Assembly (NCBI GenBank): GCA_009760855.2
Contig: WPIO01000011.1
Span: 1,971,501 to 2,035,500, forward strand
Direction of reading: 5' to 3'
From: Cristatella mucedo
Lineage: Eukaryota; Bryozoa; Phylactolaemata; Cristatellidae
DNA length: 64,000 bases
The notes under the pieces were generated by a model. The model saw only the letters and a program-made list of their open reading frames with translations, was not told the DNA's origin and searched no databases. Shown piece after piece: positions 54,701-64,000 of the stretch. The first letter of the stretch is position 1. Each line of letters starts with the position of its first letter. The position numbers and the translations under genes are program-made.

Positions 54701-54970
54701 AGAGAAAGGGAAGAGAAAAGAAAGAGAAAAGAAAGAGAAAAGAAAGAGAAAGGAAATAGAAAGGAAAGAGAAAGGAAATAGAAAGGAAATAGAAAGGAAA
54801 GAGAAAGGAAATAGAAAGGAAAGAGAAAAGAAAGAGAAAGGAAATAGAAAGGAAAGAGAAAAGAAAGAGAAAAGAAAGAGAAAAGAAAGAGAAAAGAAAG
54901 AGAAAAGAAAGAGAAAAGAAAGAGAAAAGAAAGGGAAAGGAAATAGAAAGGAAAGAGAAAGGAAAGAGTA
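54701..54970. repeat. pure purine tract (GAAAAGAAAGA)n
   Basis: About 265 bp of G and A almost without a pyrimidine except occasional AAATAG units. Words are AGAGAAAAGAA and AGAAAGGAAAT. Confidence 0.97.
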
Positions 54971-55989
54971 CCCTTTTCCGCTGCTCAGCGCGCCCTTTCA
55001 GGGGTCAGTTTCGAGGGGCACATCGCAGCGTCGCTTATCTCGACCCCGGACGCGGTGCCGAGCCGCGCGAGAGAGCGACGCCCGCCGGTGGGCAGGGCCG
55101 CAGCTCTCCAATTCGCAAACTCGACTGCGGCGGCGACCGACCAGCCACCAAACCGCGGCAGGGCAGCGGCGGTCGTTCGCTAGACCGTTCCGCTAGTGCC
55201 ACCCGCCGGTAAGAAAAGAGTGGGCCCAGATCGGCTCACTTCTTTTTCTCGGTCACCAATAGCGTTTATTCGGGCTTTCCATTAGTTTCTTACAGCTGAC
55301 CCTATGCTGACGCGTTTGGAGTGCGATTTGGTTGGCTCTGGCCTGCTGCCTACACCGGCCTTGGCTTGGCTGACCCTTCATGCTTACTGCCCTAGTGGCC
55401 TTATATATCGCTCGCTAGACCGAGAGGAGGCAGCGCGGGGGCGTGGCTCGCAGCCGCCGCTGCCGCGCGGCAGAAGCGCGCGGCAGCGGGCAGGCGCTTC
55501 TCGAAAGAGCTGCTGCCCGCTGGCGAGCGTCGCCGGGTGATGGTGGGCGCACGCCCTCGCGCCGCTGGTAGCGCCGCCGGTCGGTCGCCGCATCGGCACG
55601 GATCGTCGGCCTGGCAGCGCTCCCCGCGTCCGCCGAATCGGGCTCTGGCGAGCAGCGGCGGCGGCGGCAGCGGCAGCGAGTGCAGTCGGTCGCCCGCCGA
55701 GCGCGCGGTAGACGGCGCTCTTATTGGTAACACGCCGCTTCCCGGCTTCGGCGTCGCCGCGCGGCGGAACGCGGCCCGCAGCGGCTGCTGCGGCAGCTGC
55801 GAATTCGCGCCGCCATGCCGAACTCGGTCACGACCCGCTCTCGTTTCACGAAAACACGAGCGTGTCCGGCCTGCCCTCGAGCGATGCAGCGAGACGCAGA
55901 GGGCGCGACGCGCGAGTCGCATTAACCCCGAAACTCACGAGATCGGCCGATCGGGCAACCGCCGCGGGCTCAGCCTCGAGGTGGCGACG

Positions 55990-55990
<1 letters not shown>
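54971..55990. other. very GC-rich, no gene supported
   Basis: Contains the hairpin at 55457-55489; long open frames on both strands are compositional. Confidence 0.35.
55457..55489. repeat. perfect 13-bp-arm inverted repeat
   Basis: CCGCTGCCGCGCG and complement, loop of 7. Confidence 0.9.

Positions 55991-56056
<66 letters not shown>
55991..56056. repeat. (CCG)n microsatellite
   Basis: About 22 uninterrupted CCG units. Confidence 0.98.
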
Positions 56057-56057
<1 letters not shown>

Positions 56058-56242
56058 TCCTGCCAGCCGGTCGGGACAATTTACTTGAAGTCGCAGAGTT
56101 ATGTCTTCGGCCGTCGCGAGCAGTTTGGAGCCGACTTTCCGCGACCCTCCGGGCGAGGCTAGCGGCGGCGACAGCGACGGCCGCGGCTAGCGGCTTGGAG
56201 CGGCTGCAGGACGCCGCTCTCTCCTTCCTCCGACGCTCTCGT

Positions 56243-56288
56243 CTGCTTCAGCCGCCGCCGCTGCGAGCAGCAGCGGCGGCTGAAGCAG
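56243..56288. repeat. 16-bp-arm inverted repeat
   Basis: CTGCTTCAGCCGCCGC (56243-56258) pairs perfectly with 56273-56288; the stem extends with one triplet offset. Confidence 0.9.
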
Positions 56289-57620
56289 CGCTCGAGCGCT
56301 GCGATGCGAACGTGGCTAGGCGTGGCATCGGGCCTGAAAATGAAGATTTCACATTAGAGGATGCCGCATTTATGGCACACCAGGAAACTTTCACGCGGCG
56401 TTCCGCCGCTGCCTAGCCGCAGCGTAGGTTGGAACGGGAAGAAGCCGCCGAGGAATCGTGGAGAGAATCCAAGATGGATGCTGTTGGGTTGAAAGGACGA
56501 GCGCCGCGCCTACGCTTGAGAGCGTGCGCCGCCGCGCGGCGACACCTCGGTCCGACGAGCCAAGGGCAAGGACGCGTCGCACTGGGCTGAGCGCGTGACC
56601 GCTTCGGCCTTGCGGGTCTCGACGCCGAGCAGCGAGAGCGGCCGTGGGTCGTCGTCGTCGCAGCCACTACTCGCTCTGTTCCCCCCCCCGTGGACGACGC
56701 AGCAAGCTTCGCGGAGCCCATCGGCCTAGCGAAAAGCCGTGGCTGCGCGCCGGCTGCCAAGAGCAGCGGTGTACGCCAGCCGCCGCCCGCGCGCTACGTC
56801 GCTCGAACGTCGTAAACGAAAAAAAAAATTGAAACCATATTTCGGCTGGTTCAACCGCATCGCTCGTCTGTCGCAGGGCCTTGAATAATCCGCGAGCTGA
56901 ACGGTGAAATTACTCAAGGGGGATGTCCGAAAGCGGTAACAAATTGGCGATCCAAACGGTTTATGTAAAAGTGGTGGGCGGCAGTTCTGCAGTGTGAAAG
57001 TTCGAAGCCCGTAGTCACAGGTCATTACGTTCAAGCTGTTAATTAGTATTGAAATACTAACTACTATGTTTATTGCAATACAATTAACCTCCTTCGGGTC
57101 TTTCCAACGCCTCCGCGATCGGTTGATGGTAAGCCGCGTGGGCCACGCGACAGCTTCTTCGAACTTTTTAATGTAAGTCCGAACTATATCAGTGAGACCT
57201 GGGCGAATGCATACTCGCAAGCACCGAGCGAACGGCTAAGCGGAAGCAGAGCTGGTTACGACGATGGCGCCGACCTTCAGTGACCCCGCGGAAGGAGCTT
57301 GCCGAGCTACCGTGCAGTCTTGCGTGTGGTCTGCCATCTTGCACGGTTCATCCATTCGATGCGCGCCAGAAAGGGTACCGCGGATACACGTCCTCTCAGT
57401 CTGCCACCCACGACCTTTACATATACCCGATTGTCTACAAAACTAACGGACTCGCCGTCAATGGCCGGCCTGACGTTAACTGTAAGAAACGAAAGCACCC
57501 CTGTGGCCTGAGGCGATATTAGAATCGACTCAGGGCACCGAGCGAAGCTGGTTGGTCGGACTCGCGTCTTTTAAAAGTTATGCTGCGTTGGTTCGCTGCA
57601 CATCTCGAGCGGTGCCGAGC
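56289..57620. other. no gene supported
   Basis: An open frame of 164 codons (56726-57220, minus) has no domain I recognise. Confidence 0.35.
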
Positions 57621-57775
57621 TGGTTTGGCCTAGCGGTTAAGGTGCCCGCCCCGACCGACGTTTGGCCGAGGTCATGGGTTTGAGCCCCGTGGGATATGTG
57701 AAGCGCCTGAATAGAGATTAAGTTCCCTTAGGGCACTATGCAAATGAACGATTATTACTGTTATTATTATTACTG
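57621..57775 (+). mobile_element. SINE-T1, complete
   Basis: Box A TTTGGCCTAGCGGTTAAGGT, CCCGCCCCGACCGACG, box B GGGTTTGAGCCCCG, GATATGTGAAGCGCCTGAAT, AGAGATTAAGTTCCCT stem-loop, GGGCACTATGCAAATGAACG and (ATT)n. Confidence 0.9.
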
Positions 57776-59520
57776 AGGCCTGCACTGTCGCACTGACCGC
57801 GCCGCCGCGGACTTGCTTAGCGCTTAGGTGGCGCCGCGGAAATGCTTTCTTTTGCTGCGGCGAAATTGTGCGAAAACTTGCACGCACGCACACACACTCG
57901 ACTCAATATGGCAGTCCATTTGCGAGAGCAAACCGCAATGTGCGGCGTAGCGCTGCGCCTGGCAGCAGCGCGTTCTTTTTTGCTATTACCCGCTGCCCGC
58001 TATTATTTTGCGGCGGTGTCGCAGGCTACCGCTCGTCCGTCGAATGCGAGACGCACCCGTCGCGCCAGCCGCGGCGGCGGCCGATCAAGCGGGCGCACCC
58101 GGCGGCGGCGGCGCTGGCGGCGACGCCGAGGCGCCGGCGGCCTGGACGCGGCTCCGAAAGCGCCCACGACTCGCCGCCGCTGCGGAGTTTAGTCTAGCCC
58201 GGCGTCGAAGCCTCCGCCGCCGCCGCCGACGCCGATCGACCGCTCGTTATGGCGAGCGCTTTTGCTCGCTTTCTGCGGGCGACCGACTGCTCGCCGCTCG
58301 CGGCGGCGGCGGCTTCGAAGGAGATTCTGCCGGGCCGACGCCTCTCTTAGTGCTTTAAACGGCTCTCGTGGAGCGACGGGCGGGCCGCCGACGCCGCTTG
58401 GCGCGTCGCGACCGGCTCGTCGCCCGTCGTCGCTCGCCGTCGGGCGGCGGCGGCGGCGGCGGGCGACGCTTGAGGGCTCTCGAGGCCGCGCAGACGCCGC
58501 CCCGCAGCCGCCGCGTGGCGCGCCGGCGGCGTTTGATCAGCGCCAGGACAGCGGCGACGAGCGATCGAGTGGGAGAAAAAATGGAGCGAGTTTCCTGTTA
58601 CCTTCGGCCGGAGACCGACGCATCGAGAACGCATTGGCGCTCATTCGACAGCCTCGCTCGTTGCGGCGGCGAGCATAGACTCTGGCTGCGCCTAATGGGC
58701 GGCTCTGGTCAGGCGGCCGGGTTTAGTGCCGGCGGCGGCACCTGCTACATCCGCCTCACGCCCTCGGGCGACGTCGCGGCTCCACGAGCCGAGACGACGT
58801 CAAGCCGAGAGAGCGGCGTCGCCAGCGGCGGCGGCTGAACGGCGTCGTCTCGCCGCGCTCGTGCAGATTTCCTCCTTCGGCCTCGACCTTTGCGAAGTGG
58901 CGCCATTTGTCGAGCTCAAGACATCGCTCGCGCTCTGAGAGCCGCGCAGCTTCGCAACGCTGACTCGTTCGCAAGGAGGGCCGACGGACGGACGGACGGG
59001 CTGGCGAGCGAATCATTTACCTCGCTGGCCATCTGGCTTCTCGAAGAAGGAACAGCCGTGGCGCTAGTAACAGCGCTCCGCCTCTCAATCGCCCTCGATC
59101 GGCGGAAGGTAGCTGCGCACGGGTCGCTGGCCGGAAGGCGCTCTCTGGAAGCAAGCCGCCGCCAAACAAGACGATTTAAAATGTACGCTTAATGAATGTG
59201 GATATCTACTAGCTGATGCCTGAGTGTCCACTGACATAGCTGGCGAACACGCCCTATATAGAAAGTCTACCTATGAATAATCGCGGGCAGATTTTCTTTC
59301 TGCATGACCTTCGCTCTGTAAGGCAGGCGCAGCACGACTTCCGGTCGGTGAGGATCGCTGTGTCAGCTTTCCAATATGCCAATGCTGTAGGTCTAAGCGG
59401 AAGCGCTAGCCATCGCTTTGGGTTACAGTAAAGAGAGAGCTGCTGGAATCCGTGGTCGCAGTTTGAAAACCCCCTTATATTTACGGTCATGTGAAGTTCT
59501 AGCATTTCAACGTTCAACTT
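57776..59520. other. very GC-rich, no gene supported
   Basis: CGG-rich patches at 58105-58140, 58215-58235 and 58441-58465. Overlapping frames on both strands are compositional. Confidence 0.35.
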
Positions 59521-60560
59521 AATAATAATAATAATAATGCACTTGATAAAGCGCCCTCAGAGAACTCAATCTCTTTCTAGGCGCTTTACATTTGCTGCAA
59601 AAGGAAACGCGATTGAATGGTGAGTGATATCATGCTTAATAAACAACAGGAATAATGGTTAGGAGTGACATGCACATGGTCAGCATGCAAGTGTGGTTAG
59701 TGGCAGCATGCATAGTGTCAGCATGCATAAGCACATAAAAGACGAATCAAAAGGACTCACTAAATGCGGTCCTAAATGGGTGCGTTTTTAAGTTCTTTTT
59801 AAATGTGGTCAAGTCAGGGGATGTTCTGACGCAGGTCGGGAGGGAGTTCCAGGCTTTGGGAGCATACGAACTAAATGCACGGTCTCCAAAAAATTTAAGG
59901 TTTGTACGAGGTATTTCTAGACTGTTGGATTCCGAAAAGCGGGTGGTACGATGCTTGGCCTGATGGGGGAGTATATCTGACAGATAGGCTGGAGCCATAG
60001 AATGAAGGGACCTAAAAGTGAGCGACAAAACCTTAAAGTCAATCCTTTGATTGACTGGTAGCCAGTGCAGGTCGGCGAGAAGTGGTGTGACGTGGCAACT
60101 TCGACGCTCACGACAGACAAGCCCAGCTGCAGAGTTTTGCACCAGCTGTAACCGCCTGGTTGCACATGCCGATAGGCCAGCAAGCAGAGAGTTACAGAAG
60201 TCAAGACGGGATGTCACAAATGCATTGACCAACTTGAATGTAGTATTCTTATCTAAACAAACCCGATTTCTACCAATTTCATGTAGCTGAAAGTAGGCAG
60301 ACTTGACTGTAGAGCTGATGTGGGCGTCTAACGAAATGTCACTTTGGAACATGACACCTAGACTTCGTGCAGATTCAACAGGAGATATTCTGGCAGTGCC
60401 GATTTTGAGCGTTAGCCTTTCCCATTTATGAATTACACTTGGTTCGCCCATAACTAGTAAGTTAGTTTGATCATCATTAAATTTAAGAGCATTTGCTGCC
60501 ATCAATGTGCGGATGTTATCAATATATGCAGCAAGGGAGTTGAGAGAATTCGACTATGAG
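59521..60560 (-). mobile_element. L2-B LINE, best 3' copy
   Basis: (AAT)n at 59521-59537, the conserved stem-loop tail (AGAGAACTCAATCTCT), the 3' UTR with repeated GCATGCA words, and about 250 intact codons of the reverse-transcriptase C-terminus. It is 5'-truncated near 60560. It is the reference for the other L2-B fragments here. Confidence 0.92.
59747..60505 (-). CDS. L2-B reverse transcriptase, C-terminal part
   Basis: 252 codons without a stop. In order: ALKFNDDQTNLLVMG near the start (the motif after the missing YADD box), SARSLGVMFQSDISLDAHIS (60-80), FVTSRLDFCNSLLAGL (about 110-125), LQLVQNSAAGLVCRERRSCH (128-147), LHWLPVNQRIDFKVLSLTFR, APAYLSDILP, RTNLKFFGDRAFSSYAPKAW and NSLPTCVRTSPDLTTFKK. 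The catalytic palm motifs lie beyond the truncation, so this cannot be an active enzyme. The ATG is an internal codon. Confidence 0.88.
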   Translation of the reverse strand: MMAANALKFNDDQTNLLVMGEPSVIHKWERLTLKIGTARISPVESARSLGVMFQSDISLDAHISSTVKSAYFQLHEIGRNRVCLDKNTTFKLVNAFVTSRLDFCNSLLAGLSACATRRLQLVQNSAAGLVCRERRSCHVTPLLADLHWLPVNQRIDFKVLSLTFRSLHSMAPAYLSDILPHQAKHRTTRFSESNSLEIPRTNLKFFGDRAFSSYAPKAWNSLPTCVRTSPDLTTFKKNLKTHPFRTAFSESF

Positions 60561-60599
60561 AGTTCGTGCTTTTCTCTCTCTTGCTCTCACTCTTTCTAT

Positions 60600-60603
<4 letters not shown>

Positions 60604-60651
<48 letters not shown>

Positions 60652-60687
60652 CTCTCCCTCTCTCTCTCTCACTCTCTCTCTCTCTCA
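60604..60687. repeat. (CT)n microsatellite
   Basis: About 84 bp of CT with a few CG, CC and CA interruptions, close to the truncated 5' end of the L2-B copy. Confidence 0.97.
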
Positions 60688-61059
60688 ATCTACTTACATG
60701 AGCGCCTATTTCAAATCCTGTTTGCTCTGTACCCTAGTATTTTCTTTCCGCCCGCACATGATTTGTCACTCCGAGCCTTGACACGCAGCTCGCGATTGTA
60801 TAGCTTCGACTTTTCGCTTCGCGTTACAAACGTAGCACTGAGGTCGGGCACATGAAAACCTGAGCCAAGCCGGCGACGGAGCGCCCCCTTTCCGCGGTGC
60901 TGTCACGCTTTTCTGAGTGGGTGGCTATAGGGGTGGACCGTCACTGCAGACCGTCCAGCGGCGTTCCATGTCAGCGCGAGGAGCGGCGCTGAGCGGCATC
61001 TGCTGGCCACCGTGCATACCTGAGCTCAGATGGTCGTTGCTTCGCCATTATTAATTAAT
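60688..61059. other. no recognisable feature
   Basis: Nothing named. Confidence 0.35.
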
Positions 61060-61300
61060 CCATCGACCCGTCCATCGGTCCGTCCATCGGTCCATCCAAC
61101 GGTCCGTCCATCGGCCCATCCAGCCATCGTCCGTCCGGCCGTCCGACCGACCATCCGTCCGTCTCCCTGTCAACTGTCCGTATATCTGTATATCCATTAA
61201 TTCACTCATTCGTCCGCCAGTCCGCTCATTCGTCCATCCAATCGAACTATTCCATCCGGTCGAATAATTAATTTATCTACCAATCGAGCCATCCATCTGC
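61060..61300. repeat. degenerate (TCCATCGG)n / (TCCGTCC)n array
   Basis: About 240 bp of CCATC, CCGTCC and CATTCGTCC words in loose tandem order. Confidence 0.85.
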
Positions 61301-61303
61301 CTA

Positions 61304-62461
61304 ATAATAATAATAATAATAATGTACTTGATAAAGCGTCCTCAGAGAACTTAATCTCTTTCTAGGCGCTTTACACGTACCTCCAAATCTAAGTACACAG
61401 AAGCCGCAAGTACTATGTGGGTGTTGTCCGAGGAGAGTTTCCATTACGCATCAAAGCCTATGCGGATTTCGGCAGTCATTCGGTAGCCAACAGACTTCAT
61501 CTCACGAAAAAAAAACATAAAGTGAGAAGCTTAGCTGGGTCAACAGAGCAGTTGAAATAGTGAGTAGCACGGATCTGCGAAGTTAAGGATGGGCGGAAAG
61601 GATTTGCCAAAGTCGGCAGAAGGAGAGTAGATGTTGCTGCGTAAGCATTGTGGAAGTGAGTTCCACAGTCTAGGCCGTGCTGAGCTTCCTTGGCCAACAG
61701 TTTTTCAGCGGAGGAGTGGACGGTCTAACGAGCAGCCCATGCGAAAAACACGAGGTCTTGTAGCCAAGCGACTCACAAACAGCAATAGAAACCTGCCACC
61801 CACCTTGTCAGTCTGCGTGGACTGAAAGCATGAGAATCCGATTGGGACGGTCTCAGCTACAGAGCCACCAGGGCAGGGCGCCACCCACGTCTCGGTCAGC
61901 AGAAATGCATCTAGCTTCTCCTGGACAGCCTGATCGCGGATAAGTAACCCCTTGGATTTTAGTTAGTTGACAATTAACAGACGGTATTTAAGAGACTTCC
62001 AATAACTCTGCGTGGCTCGGATTAAGTGGCCGGCATGCCGTGGCGCCGTGTGGTCAGCCCGATAGTCGATAGACCCGCGGATTTCAATGGAACCTTAGTG
62101 ACGGCCAACGGTCGACTTTTTCACAAAATGCTGAGGCGTGGCGAGTGAGATACTACTACAACGAGAGCTAAACAACACTTTAAACTTACATTTCATAGGT
62201 TTGAAAGCCGAGCGGTTGATAGGGCGAACTGGGGGATACAGTGAGGTTCTTACTGACGCACCAGAGAAGGCCCGCCGGTAGGTATTGATTAATGGCCGCA
62301 CCGCACCCTATGATAAGCAGCTCCTGTTTTGAGTAGCGTATCTGAAGACAGCAGCTCTTGTGCAGTCGCGGCGAAGATAGCAGCAGCGGAATATCCGAAG
62401 GTAGGACGAAGAAGTAGAGGTAGAGGTTCACACGGAGTCGCCCGAGGCCTCTAGCGTGGGT
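61304..62461 (-). mobile_element. internally deleted L2-A with L2-B-type tail
   Basis: 61373-61725 matches the L2-A 3' UTR and C-terminus (CATTCGGTAGCCAACAGACT). About 61735-62461 then matches the L2-A 5' part: the endonuclease start, the IRDQAVQEKLDAFLLTET-type stretch, the RYSKQELL N-terminal motif and the leader. Roughly 2.4 kb between them is absent. At the 3' side, 61304-61372 is an (AAT)n plus stem-loop tail of L2-B type, directly joined. Confidence 0.8.
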
Positions 62462-62468
62462 TGCCTAG

Positions 62469-62640
<172 letters not shown>

Positions 62641-62654
62641 CCGCAATACATATA

Positions 62655-62870
62655 TATGCTACTCACTACCTCAACTGGTCTCCTGACTCTGCTATGCTTC
62701 CCACTTTCTCTTTGTTGCGTGAGACGAAGTCTGTTGGCTACCGAATGCGTACCGAAAGCCGCTTAGGCTGTGAGTGCGCTATACAAAACTCTCCTGCGTA
62801 ACACCCACATGGTCTGTATGACTTTGTGGAGTTACAGACGGAGATACATTGCATTACATATATACAACAG
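62655..62870 (+). mobile_element. L2-A 3' fragment
   Basis: It encodes YATHYLNWSPDSAMLPTFSL, then LRETKSVGYRMRTESRLGCE, a stop and the L2-A tail ending GGAGATACATTGCATTACA. It is near-identical to 19395-19620 in reverse orientation. Confidence 0.9.
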
Positions 62871-63367
62871 CATATCTGTTGTCTGACTTTCCGTTTTACT
62901 TTCATCTGGTTGTTCGACAAACCAAACTCAGAGTACTAAGCAGTAAGATTGGAAGCAAAGTGCAACGCTTTCAATGCGAATCGTTTGTCACGGTGGATGA
63001 AGCTTGCACAGCTGATGCTGCTTTAATCTAGGTCTCAGATAGAAGCTCGGTCGTAAGTTTAGACCGCTTTCAGCGCGTCGCTCAGCTACAGGCAGCGAAG
63101 ATGGCGGCATGCAACCGGCAAGGTCACCATCCGGCGGTCAACACTGGCACGAAGTCAGTCCAAGAGGCAGCAATGAAAATGTGACAGCGACCCGTGACAG
63201 CAAGCTCATTTAGCGACCGAGGCAGATCGGCAAAGTATGCTCCGCTCTCCTCCATTTCCGCGGCCATTGCCGAAGCCGTGGACGATTTAAAGGCCTGCGG
63301 GCGGCCCACTGCGGCGGCGCTGCGAGTAAGGATCGCATTACAGACGCACTGCAGATGGAGGAGGCTC
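62871..63367. other. no recognisable feature
   Basis: Nothing named. Confidence 0.35.
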
Positions 63368-63515
63368 CTCTGGTTTGGCTCAGCGCTGGTATCTAGGTGC
63401 TCGACCCCACCGAGGTCTGGCCGAGGTCAAGGGCTCGTGCCCCGTGGCGCATGCGAAGTTGCGCCTGAATGGAGATTAAGTTCTCTTAGGGTGCTACACA
63501 AATGAACTACATAAT
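63368..63515 (+). mobile_element. SINE-T1
   Basis: GGTTTGGCTCAGCGCTGG box A region, CTCGACCCCACCGAGGTC, box B-like GGGCTCGTGCCCCG, GTTGCGCCTGAATGGAGATT, TTCTCTTAGGGTGCTACACA and an AACTACATAATTCATT end. Confidence 0.88.
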
Positions 63516-63600
63516 TCATTCTCACTTACGTCCTTTGGCCACGAGTGCTGGCAGCGCTCGCGACGGCAGCTGATGCATCCTGCAGCCGATGCCGATGCGC

Positions 63601-63908
63601 ATGCGCGGCGACCGATGCGCGGCGACCGATGCGCGGCGACCGATGCGCGGCGACCGATGCGCGGCGACCGATGCGCGGCGACCGATGCGCGGCGACCGAT
63701 GCGCCGCGACCGATGCGCCGCGACCGATGCGCCGCGACCGATGCGCCGCGACCGATGCGCGGCGACCGATGCGCGGCGACCGATGCGCCGCGACCGATGC
63801 GCGGCGACCGATGCGCCGCGACCGATGCGCGGCGACCGATGCGCGGCGACCGATGCGCGGCGACCGATGCGCCGCGACCGATGCGCCGCGACCGATGCGC
63901 CGCGACCG
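63601..63908. repeat. 14-bp minisatellite, 22 copies
   Basis: Units ATGCGCGGCGACCG (G type) and ATGCGCCGCGACCG (C type), differing at one position. The order is 7 G, 4 C, 2 G, C, G, C, 3 G, 3 C. There is no length variation, and all frames on both strands are open through it. Confidence 0.98.
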
Positions 63909-64000
63909 ATGCCGGACGAGCCCGGAGCCGCGGAAGCCAGCAGCGCGGAGGCTTGTAAGTGCAGCGTGCAGCATGCGCCGATGCGCGCGCAAGCAGCGCC

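Noticed and set aside
54492-55196. 234-codon Lys/Glu-rich frame
   Set aside because: The central 90 residues are the purine tract translated; flanks have no recognisable domain.
55537-56416. Two overlapping plus-strand frames with poly-Ala or poly-Pro
   Set aside because: Both are translations of the (CCG)n array and its GC-rich flanks; no domain, start context or splice support.
56726-57220. 164-codon minus-strand frame as a gene
   Set aside because: No domain, no splice or poly(A) context. An EAVAW word shared with the L2-A fragment at 52.1 kb is too short to mean homology.
63601-63908. CRISPR-like array
   Set aside because: The 14-bp units are contiguous with no spacers, and the context is eukaryotic; it is a minisatellite.

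Overview
The window looks like metazoan nuclear DNA. It has non-LTR retrotransposons of the L2/CR1 type with an apurinic endonuclease and a reverse transcriptase, two tRNA-derived SINE families, hAT-, Tigger/pogo- and other terminal-inverted-repeat DNA elements, and many long di- and trinucleotide microsatellites. There are no operons, no dense coding and no ribosome-binding sites. I cannot name the species. The repeat mix and the abundance of (CA)n, (TA)n, (CT)n and (CCG)n would suit a chordate or marine invertebrate, but that is only an impression. No host gene can be identified with confidence; the best candidates are two possible 3'-terminal exons with poly(A) signals, at 11.9-12.5 kb and 19.1-19.4 kb.

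Layout. 1-10 kb: old, decayed L2-type fragments (L2-A and L2-B) around an 840-bp foldback element. 10-13.5 kb: a SINE and the first possible terminal exon. 13.4-19.1 kb: dense nested repeats: a 405-bp TIR element, three L2 fragments on alternating strands, a SINE split by a 360-bp TIR element, a hAT-like element and a Tigger-like end. 19.4-22.9 kb: a nearly full-length L2-A on the minus strand whose single long ORF has only a few lesions. 23-27 kb: a (GGGCC)n array, a 51-bp hairpin, a longer relative of the 405-bp element with transposase-like coding, a Tigger-like end and SINEs. 27-37 kb: isolated SINEs and L2 tails, including an L2-B inserted into an older L2 with a clear TAACT duplication. 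37-60 kb: strongly GC-rich, CpG-rich sequence with CTG/CAG, CCG, CT and purine tracts and a striking set of perfect short inverted repeats; no recognisable genes. 59.5-64 kb: an L2-B copy with an intact 252-codon 3' coding part, an internally deleted L2-A, an (AT)n(GT)n block, a SINE and a 22-copy 14-bp minisatellite.

How the parts work together. L2-B carries a conserved 3' stem-loop followed by (ATT)n. The SINE-T1 family ends in the same stem-loop, so SINE-T1 probably uses L2-B reverse transcriptase. SINE-T2 has a different tail and an unusual perfect hairpin between its two promoter boxes. The names L2-A, L2-B, L2-C, SINE-T1 and SINE-T2 are mine, defined from copies inside this window.
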